Part shown: positions 21,301-33,193 of the stretch, piece after piece
Layout: each line of letters begins with the position of its first letter
Numbering within the stretch: position 1 is the stretch's first letter
Source of the DNA: Typha latifolia
Lineage: Eukaryota > Streptophyta > Magnoliopsida > Poales > Typhaceae
NCBI GenBank assembly: GCA_019914945.1
Contig: CM034108.1
Coordinates: 3,606,001-3,670,000 of the forward strand
Direction of reading: 5' to 3'
Length of the DNA: 64,000 bases
Notes under the pieces: model-generated
The model's input: only the letters and a program-made list of their open reading frames with translations
What the model was told of the DNA's origin: nothing
Database searches by the model: none
Made by a program: the position numbers and the translations under genes

Positions 21301-24300
21301 CATGATTTGGAGTTGGGTGGGAACTTTAAAGGAAAATAGGAACTGGAGAAAATCAAATGAAATAAAAACTCAATGCACTTTTTCTTCAATTTATGTAGAA
21401 TTCATGTTTAGGCACTCACCACTATGTTGTACCATACTCATTAACTTGAAAAGAGTCAAAAGTTTGTAAACATGACTATAATGTAGAGTAAATTTACAAC
21501 AATCTAGAGCATAGTGAGAAATAGGATAAAAAATTAGACTTTAACCTCCGTTTTTAGAGAGAATAAGTTCATGGATTGTTTGGATTACAATAATGCACTA
21601 CTTGTAAATCTGCCAGTACTTCCAAGAAAAGGTAGATGTTCTTCCTTTAGGTGAATTGATAAGTTATGACTTCTATTAAGATACTAACAGAGGATGAGTC
21701 TTTAAATTTACTACATAGTGCCTATAAGCATTTCGCTATTGAAATTTAAAAAGCATAGGAAAGCATGTAAAAATATGCACAATTCAAAAAAATATGCTAT
21801 AATAAATGTTATTCTCATGAGTAATATGAAAACTTTATAGGATAGAAATTAGTCATCATTGGACCAACAAATTGGCAGAATATTACAGCAGAACTTCCAG
21901 GAAGTTTCTCTAGAAAACATTACCTCTTTTGTTTTGTGCCAACATGCATTAGATGCTGTGGCATTGCTCTCTATTGTTTGCAGCTTAGTTTCCAACAGTG
22001 ACATCCTAGTTTGAAAATGATTTTCTTTATCAGTTATCTCTGATTTCATCCGAAGCAATTCATCCATGAGATACTCAAAACTCGTCTTACTCTGAATCTC
22101 ACGTCTCTTTATCTTTTCCTTTTCGTTCAGTATTACAGACATCTGAGCTTGTATTCCCTGTAGGCAACTAAGTGCAGATTCCACCTCCTTCCTTAGAAGG
22201 AGAATGGTCAAACCTCTATCAAAGGTATCCTCTGATAAAGACTTGTTTGGACTCTTGCTTGGTAAATGGTTAGTATTACCACCAGACAGAATTTCAATGT
22301 TGCGTTGCTTCTTAAAGGTAACATCCTCAACCTGTGATAGATGGAATAGAAACCTGTGAGATGCAATAGAAACCTCATAAGAAATATTAATTTCCAACGC
22401 TGCTTCCAAGCCAGATTAACTAAAATAAAACAAAGTATCTGGAAGAGAAATATAAGAACTTACTGACAAGAGGAGCGAGATAGGTTGACATGGTTCAGCT
22501 TGATTATCAATTAACAAAAGCATTAGCTTACCTTGTCCTCAGAGTTGCTCTCTGTACTTTGAACAAAGTCATTTCCTGAATTGTACACTTCTGCAGGGAA
22601 GTTGGCCTGTTCAACAAAAGCATTCATGCTTGGCATTAGTGTATTCATTTCCATTGCAATCTCATTTATTGTCCGCTTTGCATTCAAAAGGTCTGCCGCT
22701 GTTCTTGATAAAGCAGAGTCTTCCTCTTCCTTTTTCAGTTTATCTAAAGCTAGTGTTTGTTCATTCTCCTGAGCATCTTTCAGCAATGCAGTAATGAACT
22801 CCTGAGATTGCATTAATTGAGATCTCAGATGTTGGTTCTGTTTTTCTGCATCAGTTTGGAGAGCAACATAATAATGTAGGAGAACCTCCTCTTGTATATA
22901 AAGTTGTATGGACTCATCAAGCATGAGTTTCATATGGTCAAGTTCTTCAAGATGTGCATCATTCATCTCAGTTAATCTGTTTACAGCCATGAAGGCGACA
23001 GTTGCACGTACTTCAGATGTCCTAATACATTCTTCATTTTGTTTGATGCTATCTTCCAATTCGACTAAAACAGATGCTTTTTCAGATAATTCTGATGTTA
23101 ACAGAAGAATTACTTTTTCTTTTTCGCTAGCTTCCTGTTGTTGTGCTTCAGTTATTGCCAGTGTTGCTCCTCTTAAGGACCTCAACTTCCATTCCAGGTC
23201 ATCTCTTATGCCTTGTGCATCCTCCAAACACTTCTGAAGCTCTTCAATCAACGCATCTTTCTCAGAAATGCCCCTAATAATCCTTCCAACCTGTTCCCCA
23301 ATCCAATTACTTTGACGACAGGACCCAGAGATTGAAGCAACCTGTTCAGAAGCTTCTTCAAGAGCTACATTTCCATCAGCAAGAGCATCTGCGATCTCAT
23401 GTGCTGATCTTTCCCAATCTTCAGTCAGCAACCTAAGGCCCCTGTCTTTCTCCACAACCATTTCAGAAAGCCTTTTGTTCTCTTCTGCTATCAAACTTAG
23501 CCTTTCATGCAGGTCTCTTGTCTCAGTTTCCAACGCCACCAGACTTTGTTTGGCCAGTAACTCATTTCTGCTGCTAGAATCAACCTGCTGTTGAAGAGCT
23601 AAGAGCTCTTCTTGTAAGCATACAATCACCTCAGCTGTCTCAACCTCAACCTGTCGACGTACTTCATCCATTTCTCGCTCAAGATATGTTTGTGATGCCT
23701 CGTCACTTTGGTACCTTAAGTTCAGACAACGTGCCTTATCAAGGGATGCTTGCATTCTTTTCATTTTATGCTGCAAAGGTGAATCCTCACTATCAGAAAT
23801 TTTAAGAGGCTGGCCTCTCAGACTCTCTTGTGCAAAGCATAGTTTGTTTTCCCCTTGACAACGGACGCCAAGTTGATTCTTTAAACTGGAGATCTCAAGA
23901 TCATGTTTCTTTAGAAGCTCTACATTTTGGTGGTTATTCTCCCTTAGTGTTTCAAGCTCATTAATTAATAGGATCTCTTGAGATTCAAGAGCTTCAATCA
24001 CAGATCTAGCATCTTTTAGTTCACTCTCTGTTACCTCCTGCTCCTTGCCTAATTGGAGGGCTCGTTCATTTGCTATTTTGAGCTCGTAGTCCACATAAAG
24101 AGCTCTTTTCTCTACCTGTGTACGTATTGCCTTCTCTTCTGCTAGAATTGTTTTGAGTATATCCAACTCCAGCTGCAAATTCAGAACTTCAGTATGACCT
24201 CTGTCTTCATGAGAGTAGGCATCCATCTTTACAAATGCATGTCCATCTTCCTGGCATGGTTCTGAACCCAGATCCTGATATTTATCAAAAGTGTGTAAGC

Positions 24301-27300
24301 TGACAGTAAATTTACAAACTATATTACAGAGAAAAGAGCAGTCTCAGAAACAAAATTTAGTTCAACTTCTCTTACCGTATTTTGAGGTTTGGCATTAAGA
24401 TGTTTATCATGGGTTGCAGACTCAATCTTGCTCAACTCTGCATGCAGATCAGTCATCTCCCTGCAAAATAAAGGGTCACATGCTTAAGTAAAGTAAGGTA
24501 CAGAAAAGAGGAAATGAAACATAAAAATGTACCTGGTTAGTTTTTCATTTATTTCCAAACAAGATCGTAAATCTTTTCTGCAGTTCTCCAACTCTTTGTT
24601 GGTCATTTTCAACTGAAAATGCACATATAGCATAATCATATTTTCAAGGAAGAAAAAGCTCAGGCATGAATAAATTAATCCTACTTAGACAAATAACTGA
24701 TACCTCCAAAGATAAAGATCCATCAGCGCAGGCTGAGGAAGCAAATTGAGGATGTCTACAATCCTGAGACCATTAAAAAGTTTCTGTAAATATGGAAAAT
24801 AAGAGAGAAATTACATGAAGAGAAATTAGGTACATAATTTCAACCTGGAGTTCTATATCTGAGTTAGGTTGCTGATTGCATTCAAAGTCCCCATCAAGGA
24901 TTTGTATGAGCTGTAGATGCATGGCATGAGTAACTTGTTAGTGGCAAGGTCACTATCAAATGAAGAGGTCTTAGTAATAATATGACAGCAAAATAGACCT
25001 GGTTGCGCAGCTGAGCTACTTCATTTGATAGAAGCTCCTTTTCTCCTTCTTCGTAGAAGTCCTGGAACCTATGAGTATGCAAAGAACATTTTAAAACCTT
25101 GTGATGAAGGTTTACCTCGCTAGTCCAGAAACTACCTTCTGAGTTGATCTAAGAGCCTGATATTTTCTAATGCAAAACGAGTTACTTCAGGATTCCTATC
25201 AACTCTCGCATGAAGCAACTGTATCTCTTCAGTCAAAGCTTTGTTTTCTTCCAGAAGATATACATCTTTTGGCATTTCACCATCTAGAAGGGTCTCCATT
25301 CGATGAATCTTATCTTCTCTAAACTTCAGCATCATTTTACTGCACCGTGTATCCTCCTCTCTTTGACGTACCTGTAAAAAAAAATTCCATCGAGATTAGT
25401 TTTCACTTCCCAGTAGAACGTTTTGCAGCAAAGTCTTAGTGCACTTGTTCATCATAATTCAAAAGGTACCAGACGGTTCAGCTGTTCAATTTCAGCTTCA
25501 AGTTGCTTAATTGTAGTGTCCGCCATTTTTTCCCTTCGCAAAGAACCAACTAATGTTGCTTCCAGAGATTTCAACTGCAGGATGCCATCCCAGTTTCAGA
25601 TCATGATCGTGAAAATTATCATCCAACACAGAGAACATTCTCAAATAATGTAAAAATGCTTATATATAGAGAAAACATGCAGGAGTTCACGCACTCGGCT
25701 GGTAGCTAGTAGCCTCATATGGCTATCATCTAAATGTGCAAGTACTACATCAATCAATTAAAGGAAACTCGGCAGCATGTTAAAGGAACATAAGTTTTAA
25801 GATCACCACCAAGCAACCAAAGAAAGCCTCCACTTTACAAGAGTTAAAGCTCGCATATGAAAAAAAATACCTGTTTATTTGAAACTCTTATGCTGTGCAA
25901 AGATAAATCATCAGTGTTCACTTGACCCACTCCTGGTACTGTCGCCATAAAAGCATCAGAATATTCAGCCTCAGGTTCTTCAAATATTGCTGTACGAAAT
26001 GATAGAGATCTTGAAACATTTTGACGCCTGAGGAATGCAAGCTCCTCCTGATACAGATAACCCTTTCTGAGTTCAAGTTCGAATGTAGCAGATATTCCTA
26101 TTTTCAAATGAATGAATTGCACACAACCTTCAAGAGACGTATCTGATGTTGCAAACTTATTGCGTCTCCTGAAGCATCTTCATTCACAACAGCCTAGAAT
26201 TTAGGAAAGAAATTAATTGTGTCCAATCAAATGACATCAAGATAATTTGATAGAAGGAAAAAAAAGCAATATTTTATAGGTAGAATGATTACATTGTTCT
26301 GAATGAGTCTTGCACGCTGAGCAAACTTGAGGGTACTGAGTGTTTCACTAGCAGCACTGCGAAGCATGAGAAGCATGACATCTTAATATGCCTGAGATAA
26401 ACACCAAACCTAATGTACAAAGTAAAAGAGGCAGAAAACATGAGAAAAGTCACCCACCAAATTGAAGGACTGACATTTGCAATGATCATTGTTTTTGAGT
26501 TACCACCAAGTGAGTCCTGACAGAAACAGAATCCTTAATTTCTGAAAAGGTGAATAATTACATGTAGGAAAGTCAAACAGAATATTTACTTGGAGAAGAA
26601 ATGTCAGCCTTGAGTCTCTGTACGGAACATGTCTTTGCTTTCCATTAGCCAACTCAGATAGAAGCATTATTACATGACTGCAAATCCATGCTTGCAAACA
26701 TCATTTGGGGTTCAAATTGAGGTAATTATAGCATTGGCATATTACTAGCTGTGAAATGAATGTGTTTTGAATGAAGAAAATACTGTCATCAATAACGAAT
26801 GTCGTTATGCATACCCAAGTGTAGATAAGGATTTATTAATATTGGCAGCTTCCTTCAAACGCTCACCTTCAGCACCTGACATCTTTTGCCTGTTTCAAAT
26901 GGAGGGGTCAAATATCTGGGTCTTACAGGCAGCAATCATGATGGTGATAGACTGATAGTTGATCAGTATCACTAGTATCATAATTTTACCTTTCTGAGCC
27001 AGCTAAATCTACAAGGTTTAGTCTCGCAAATCGAAAGTTAGTAGATGAATCCTTTTCCCATCTGCTCTCAATGACACATGTAAAAACACTGTGGGAGCGG
27101 CTGCTCTCACGATTCATATTTGTTGCAGCAACTTTCCTATTTGCTGCACCCTGAGATAGAACTAGCACAGTGTGAGTGATGGGCTTAAATTGCTACAGAA
27201 CTTACAAGCTCTTAGGCTAATGATAACTTCCAAGCACAACATGACAGTAAATTCAGAGATACGTCTACCTGAATAAGAAGCTTCAGAATATCGTTAACAC

Positions 27301-29655
27301 TCTCAACTTCAAATTCAGTAAGATTTTCAACATAGACACCGTTTCGTATATCTTCTCGTAACTGCTCAAATATACCACATTCTCAACTCAAGTAACAGCA
27401 TCTTACAAATCTAACATGAAAAGACAGAATAAATACTTACAAGCAGATTGCTGGATGAAGGATCAAGAAGATCACTGATCTGTTCATTGTAAATCTCCAG
27501 GAAGGAACATTTGCAGCTGTATTTAAGTTTCTCATCCCTTCTGCTCTCCTCTTCCTGTGATTCAACATTAAAATGAATTACAATAGAAAATGCTTGGAAT
27601 TCCCATACTGCTAAGTGAGTATGAACATTGGAAGTAACAACATAAAAGATAAGCATATAACAAGAATACACGACATTTGTGGAACAACACATCAGAACAA
27701 TTACATAGAGTAATAGGACACATATGGCCTCTTATATGTAGAGAGAGAATTATAACATTGTGAGCCAAAATGATGGTGTCACATTTACCGCTCTGATTCT
27801 TGCAAACAAGAATTCAAAAATACGTGGTGTCATCCCACGGTCCAGGCTAGGCCTCACTTCCAGTTCACTGATTTCTCCAAGCATCGTGTATGTCTTCCCA
27901 CTCCCTGTCTACAGCCAAGAGAACAAAAATTTAACATAACATGTGAACTATTATTGGCTAAAGAGGAACCATTAACTAAAAGAACCTTTACTTAAATGTT
28001 GTTCATCATTGCATACTTCTGCAAAGAGAAGCTAGCATCTACCATTGTTTTAAAAGTACAGAAGTACCTGGCCGTAAGCAAACATGCAACTGTTGTATCC
28101 AGACATACAGTTCTCAACCATCGGCAAACCGGCCACTCTGAAAAGCATCTCCTGTGAGAAGTTCCAAAAACGAATAAGGCTACAATACCTATAATGCTAG
28201 TTTTCTTTCTATATGTGATGACTTCAGACCTGGTTTACTGTTTCGCATGCAACATAGTCAAATGTAAAACGTGTTTCTGGTTGCCCTATCCATGTAATGC
28301 TCTGTGCATTCTCCTGCTTCAAGCATCTGTTGTAACCTTGCAAGCTTCGCTCTGTGCTATTTAGAGGACGGACACGGATCACGACCTGAAAATATTAAAC
28401 AATTAATAATGACCATTGCATATGTTTCCTTTTCTCCACATAGAAGTTAAAATTTTGATTTCTAATTGTTTCTGTTCTCAATTCTCATGAAGTTGCTGCT
28501 TGTTAAATTCTCTTGGTGCTCTCGTACATACTGTATAACTAAGAAATGAGGAAACAAAAGGTTTGCAAATAGTTGGATCTTTGAACCTTTGCTGGCTTCT
28601 AACAATGATCTTACAACCTCAGATCTACAATTTATAGAGGATAGAGCTAGAGGTGCATATTTAGTTTTCTTCTAATCTTACTGATTTGGAATATCAGGTT
28701 TATTTCACCATAGCAGCTCTTTTAATCTACATGTGCCTGAATTATGCTTTCTGATAAAAGCCATTTACATAAATACACGATAGTATGTTATGTATATTGA
28801 AGAGAATAGGAATTTTCTGCTTGACAAAGTGGCTTAAAATGTTCACATTTACGATTTGGCAATGTAAAAATGATATATCGAGTAATTAAACAAGAATTAA
28901 ACAAGTGAATTTCGGTGGCCTGCTGATGACGAAAAGATGGATACCTGTACATTATGATCCATCCAGAAAGATGGATCCTCCTTAAGCTCGAAATGTGGCA
29001 CTTCAGCAGAATTAACTACTCTTGGTGGTGTGGAAGCTATTGGAACACCCTTTGACGCCATATAAAAGCTAATGGCCCGATTCCCTACACTCATAGGAGG
29101 GCGGGAGCCGCTGTGGCCAGCGTAAGCTGGCTTCGAAACACTTTTGGTGGGCGTGCTCTGGGTGGAACTGCTATCTGAATGGACCGATGATGCCTTCCCC
29201 GCCGTCCGATAAGTACGAGGAGTATTCATACTATACACAACACCAGTTCCTAAGCTTATTCCACGGTTAATCGGAGGCAATTGGCTTGTGCTATGGTGGC
29301 TCGACTCCTCCATACAGTTCACCCCAGGCTCACTCTTTGGAACCCATCCAAACCGGTTCCTTGACGAAGTCTGCTTCTCCGGCGTACGGAACGGCAGGTG
29401 CCCGTCCAAAACCTTGGACTGGATCTTGGAAGGAGTCGTCGCCTCCGCCTTCCTCTTCAAATTTGCACCTTGATCCAGCCCCGGCTTAGGGTTCTGCACC
29501 GGCTCCTGAATTGCGTTCAGAGGAGCCCTAGAGGGATCCGAATCTGGCTGAAAAGCCAAGGGTTCGGCGGAATCCAGCGGGAGATTCTCATTATTTCCTT
29601 CCGAAGAAGGAACCTTTCCGGGGTTCCGACGAAACAGCTTCAAATCCCTCAACAT
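15305..29655 (-). CDS. POK: Phragmoplast-orienting kinesin, KIN-12 class (POK1/POK2 type)
   Basis: In Arabidopsis, KIN-12C/D (POK1/2) mark the cortical division zone and guide the expanding cell plate. Thirty-seven exons join in phase to 2974 aa. Exon ends (minus): 29655-28945, 28385-28230, 28151-28068, 27908-27789, 27554-27441, 27364-27269, 27150-26990, 26889-26815, 26677-26590, 26516-26458, 26356-26293, 26193-26128, 26047-25871, 25574-25470, 25371-25136, 25068-24999, 24910-24845, 24763-24704, 24612-24533, 24460-24376, 24274-22532, 22331-21924, 21117-18622, 18537-18430, 18337-18186, 18094-18010, 17644-17570, 17436-17194, 17103-17005, 16850-16776, 16694-16636, 16544-16433, 16353-16243, 16150-15980, 15898-15833, 15736-15617, 15433-15305. 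After a ~235-residue basic, Ser/Pro-rich head ([13 protein letters not shown]) comes the motor, ~236-576: P-loop GQTGSGKT (316-323, split by an intron), SSRSH (443-447), DLAGSE (475-480), YRDSRLT (525-531). The remainder is nearly all coiled coil. Confidence 0.94.
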
Positions 29656-29733
29656 TCTGTGTAGAAAAATTTCAACTCAAGATCGAAACTTTCGAGTCAG
29701 GACACGAGGAGTGAGATAAAAAGAGGGATTTAC
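29656..29733 (-). other. 5' UTR intron of the kinesin gene, ending one base before the start codon
   Basis: On the minus strand a donor (CCGTTAG|GTAAATCC) at 29734/29733 and an acceptor (TTTCTACACAG|A) at 29657/29656 bound a 77-base intron. The spliced leader would reach the ATG (29655-29653) after a single base. No ATG is visible inside the intron that would extend the coding frame. Confidence 0.6.
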
Positions 29734-29790
29734 CTAACGGAGGAGCACAAGAACAAGATCCCACGACCCCTCTTCTCCAAATTAGCTCTC

Positions 29791-29798
29791 TAGGGTTT
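29791..29798 (-). promoter_or_regulatory. Telo-box (AAACCCTA) in the kinesin leader/promoter
   Basis: TAGGGTTT on the plus strand reads AAACCCTA on the gene strand, about 140 bases before the start codon. In plants this motif is common near transcription starts of genes expressed in dividing cells. Function here is inferred from motif and position only. Confidence 0.5.
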
Positions 29799-29878
29799 AC
29801 AGATCTCTAGGGATTTGGAGGAAAGAGGAGAAACCATAGAACAAGGACGAGGATTTCTTTCTCGCGGTCGGAAATGGA

Positions 29879-29934
29879 AATCTCTCTCTCCCTCTCTTCT
29901 CTCTCTCTCTCTCTCTTCTCTCTCTTCTCTCTCT
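29879..29934 (-). promoter_or_regulatory. GA-repeat tract in the kinesin leader/promoter
   Basis: About 55 bases of almost pure CT on the plus strand, so GAGA on the gene strand, 220-280 bases before the start codon. Plant GAGA tracts can bind BPC proteins and often lie in 5' leaders. It is also a simple repeat with no proof of function. Confidence 0.5.
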
Positions 29935-31959
29935 ACGATAGTTGAGAGGAAGGGAGAAAGACGAGGGTTTAAGATTTTGAATTGGGGAGGAGGGGAAGAG
30001 AAACGGACGGTAGAGATTTTGGGAGATTTGAAATTGAGGGTCCGTGGCCATTCGGGTTTCGAATTCGGGGGCTGTTTGGGAAATTGGGATTTCTTTTTCC
30101 AATTTTAAATGGTGTGGGCCATGTGAACAACGGCTACTTTCTATTTGTCTCGCACGAAATTTTAGAATTTGAAAATTGTAGGCGGATAAAAAATTTGCAA
30201 GGTATCGATAGATCTAACCGAGAATTTTGAGGATTAATTGTATCTAGCTTTCGATTTATAATAATAGACTTTAGTATATACTGTATATATAAATTATATA
30301 AATTAGGTGTAATTTATTATAATAAAATATATATTGGCTATAATAATATATATATTAGGTGCAATTTATTATAATAAATAATATATATTGGCTATAAAAA
30401 ATATATGGACTTAGATTTATATATTAAATTAAAAAGTTAAATATAATTAACTTGAAAAAACTAATCTTAACACTAAATATATATGGGATATGTAGTTCTC
30501 TAAAAAAGAAAGTAGATAAAAGACTTAAAAGTCATTTCTCACCTTTTATGTTTCTTTTATATACTTTTAACATTGCGAAGTCATATACTCTCTCTCCTAT
30601 CCACTAGCCAACTGAGAAAGGAGAGAGTTTTTGCTTCTAATGTGTGATCTTCTTTATTCTCTTCTCCCTCAACTTCTAATCGCCCCTAAAGGTTGTTCAT
30701 TAATGCGATGAGTCGTAAGGGGAGGTGTAAGAAGATCTCTATGTTTTTGTACATTTATTCTGTTTGTACCAACCTTCTATTAGTGTGGCGAAGGAAGGTG
30801 AGAGTGTGATCAAGCTTCTTCTCGAATCTCTCTCTCGTTAGCTTCAATCAATCGGTTCGATTCTAACCGTTTGGGCTAGACTATAGGAGAATGAAATGTC
30901 TCTAGGATTTTTATGGCGACTCATCTCTGTCATCTTCCGTGATAGTTTGAGAACTTGTCTTCCTCTCTCCCCCTCATTCTTTCTTATGGAGCTTATCTAT
31001 TATTTACTTTCTTCGATCTTACTCTATATGTGTAGTTTTATCTATCATTATGTCTCTCTTTTGTGGGTTGGTGAATGTAAGATTATGTTTGCTGGGTCGA
31101 TAGAGGTTGTTACTAAGCTACTTATATACATCTAAAGCTTTTCGTGCATGTATTTTGTCGGGGCTAGGTGTTATGTTATTCTTATGTGCCTATCATGTTT
31201 AATGTCATATTTTTATTTATTATAACATATGAATTACCCAAGTAGTAAGGGATTGTTTAATGGATTGTTTTATATCTCATATTTGTTGCTGGGCATTATC
31301 CTTCTATCTATGCGTTGTATATTTTGTTTGTCAGAGATAAGTTTGAGAATTTTTCTCAATATTTTTTTTTATCAAAATTTGTAACTGTATGATTTTATGA
31401 ATGAAATTATTCACGAGCTCTCCCTAAAACACACACACACCAATTGGAGATTAGGAATTATTATTTTTTCAAGAGCTTTATAAATGTTAGGATAGCAAAT
31501 TAGATTTCTTATTTGGGTTTTATTGAGGTAATTTGGTATTATAAATACTTAACAAGCTTAGGAGAAGGAAAGGGGGCTTTTGTAACATTTAATTTTTTAT
31601 TTGTAATAATATACTCTAACGTGCATAGCAAATGTAAATTATGTGCATTCTAAAATAACAAAATATGCATTGACTATATATATATATATATACGTTCAAT
31701 TTTATATAATAATTTGAAATTTTAAATATAATTAAATTGCAAAAGTTCGATAAGAAAAGAGAGATGATTGCCCACTATATCTCTAGTAACAACATCCAAT
31801 AGAATTAAGAATATTATATTACCTTTAAAAAGAGAAAAGAGTTAAAATATGTAAAATACCCCTAATTTTATATCTAGTAGACCATAGTTTAATGGTGTAA
31901 GTGTAATTTGTTAAGTTTTATTTGTACTAATATAATTGGCAAATTATATTTCAAAATAT

Positions 31960-32810
31960 AATTTTTATTTATGTAATGTGTCTAGATTTTATGTATAAGC
32001 ATATGCACAAGTTATGATAAGTTATGAGATGTTTGAAGTGGAAGATTGAATTAAAAGTCAAAATATTCAAAACGGTTTTGGAATCGTCATTAAAATGCTC
32101 AAACAGTGTCATGATGATCAAAGTGGTATTAAAAAATATCCAAGGACATAGGAACAACTCTGCATTTCGATCCGTTCAAACGCATTTTCCTGAGAAAGAA
32201 GAAAATAATAGGCATTTGAGCCCATTCAAATGGGCATTGCGGGCGTTGGAACGACCTCGGCTGATTTGACTTAGATTCAGATCTATCTCTATTTATCTTA
32301 TCTCTAAAAGAATTTATGGAGAATTTTTTAAGAGATATTTATCTTATCTCTAAGAGATATTTATTTATCTTTAAAAATATAAAAAATTTAATATAATAGG
32401 AGGATTGAGGACTCTCGAGTATTAATTTGGAGATCATCTTTTGGAACCATTGAAGACAATTCTCAAATTTAAACAGAAGTGTAGAATAATCAACCTCGTG
32501 GGTCACTGAGGTTTGGAAACCTATCACGGGAAGCGGTGAATCGTGGGTTTTAGCGAGCAAGACTGAGAGAAACAAAATCGTGGGGATCGACGGGTTGTTT
32601 TGTAAGTCAGTCTTATAACTGCTACAAGTTTAGTGATTGGTTTTGATCCGAGTTTAGATCCGTGATTTTTTTTCGTTTTTTTTCACGTAAAAATCTTTAT
32701 GTTTGTGATTGACTTTTTCACGCTTTATTTTTCACATATTATTAGTAGCGTGTGATAGATTCTATCTCCTAGGATATTTTCTTACATTTTTTTAATTGAT
32801 ATAAGAGCAT
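31960..32810 (+). mobile_element. Probable LTR relic with primer-binding-site-like sequence
   Basis: The stretch has LTR character: a phrase on the theme of cgttcaaacgcattttcctg and gggcgttggaacgacctcgg at 32170-32260, then TTATCTTATCTCTAAAAG repeats, then a 3' part ending in cttaca before taattgatataagagcat (32793-32810). The last piece is close to the TTGGTATCAGAGC junction often found after plant LTRs, where initiator methionine tRNA primes. No second LTR, internal region or target-site duplication was found. The phrase gcgttggaacgacc resembles wording in the LTR-like part of the remnant at 1-1560. Confidence 0.4.
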
Positions 32811-32939
32811 ACCTAAGTATTTAGGTTTTTTTTTCATAATTGAATCTATTAGTATACTATCTTTCTCTTTGCTCATGGAAGGCATAGCAACAAATAAGAT
32901 TTAACTCTTCTTTGGACATGTTTCCATTGGATGATCTAG

Positions 32940-33193
32940 GCATGCAATCACATCGAGCTTTGATCAAGCTTGAAATTAATTTCAAGCCTGAATTCATAAT
33001 CTAAGATTGAGTTGATTCAATTTTACTTTGAACCAATTTTGAGAGCAAACCTAAACGAGTCGATCAAGATTTAAGCACATTTAATTCAAGCCTAAATTGA
33101 GTCTGGATCAAGTTTGAATTGAATCAAATTTGATTCAAGCTTGATTAAGCCTTACCGAGCGAGAACCAGCTCAATTATTTTGCCAACCCTAGG
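32940..33193. mobile_element. Dispersed AAGCTTGATC/TTCAAGC repeat, relative of the hAT-like element
   Basis: It has the same word composition as the interior of 10231-11052 and ends gccaacccta, which reads TAGGGTTGGC on the other strand, similar to that element's TAGGGGTGTAA end. The left end may be ctaggcatgcaatc. No convincing target-site duplication was seen. Confidence 0.38.

Noticed and set aside
17194..24274. Plus-strand open frames of 60-123 codons opposite the kinesin coiled-coil exons
   Set aside because: They are Ser/Leu-rich mirror images of the Glu/Lys-rich coiled coil on the coding strand, with no domain or splice logic of their own.
30896..31135. 79-codon hydrophobic frame, possible small membrane protein
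   Set aside because: T-rich DNA readily yields Leu/Phe/Ile-rich frames; no signature, and the surroundings are non-coding repeats.
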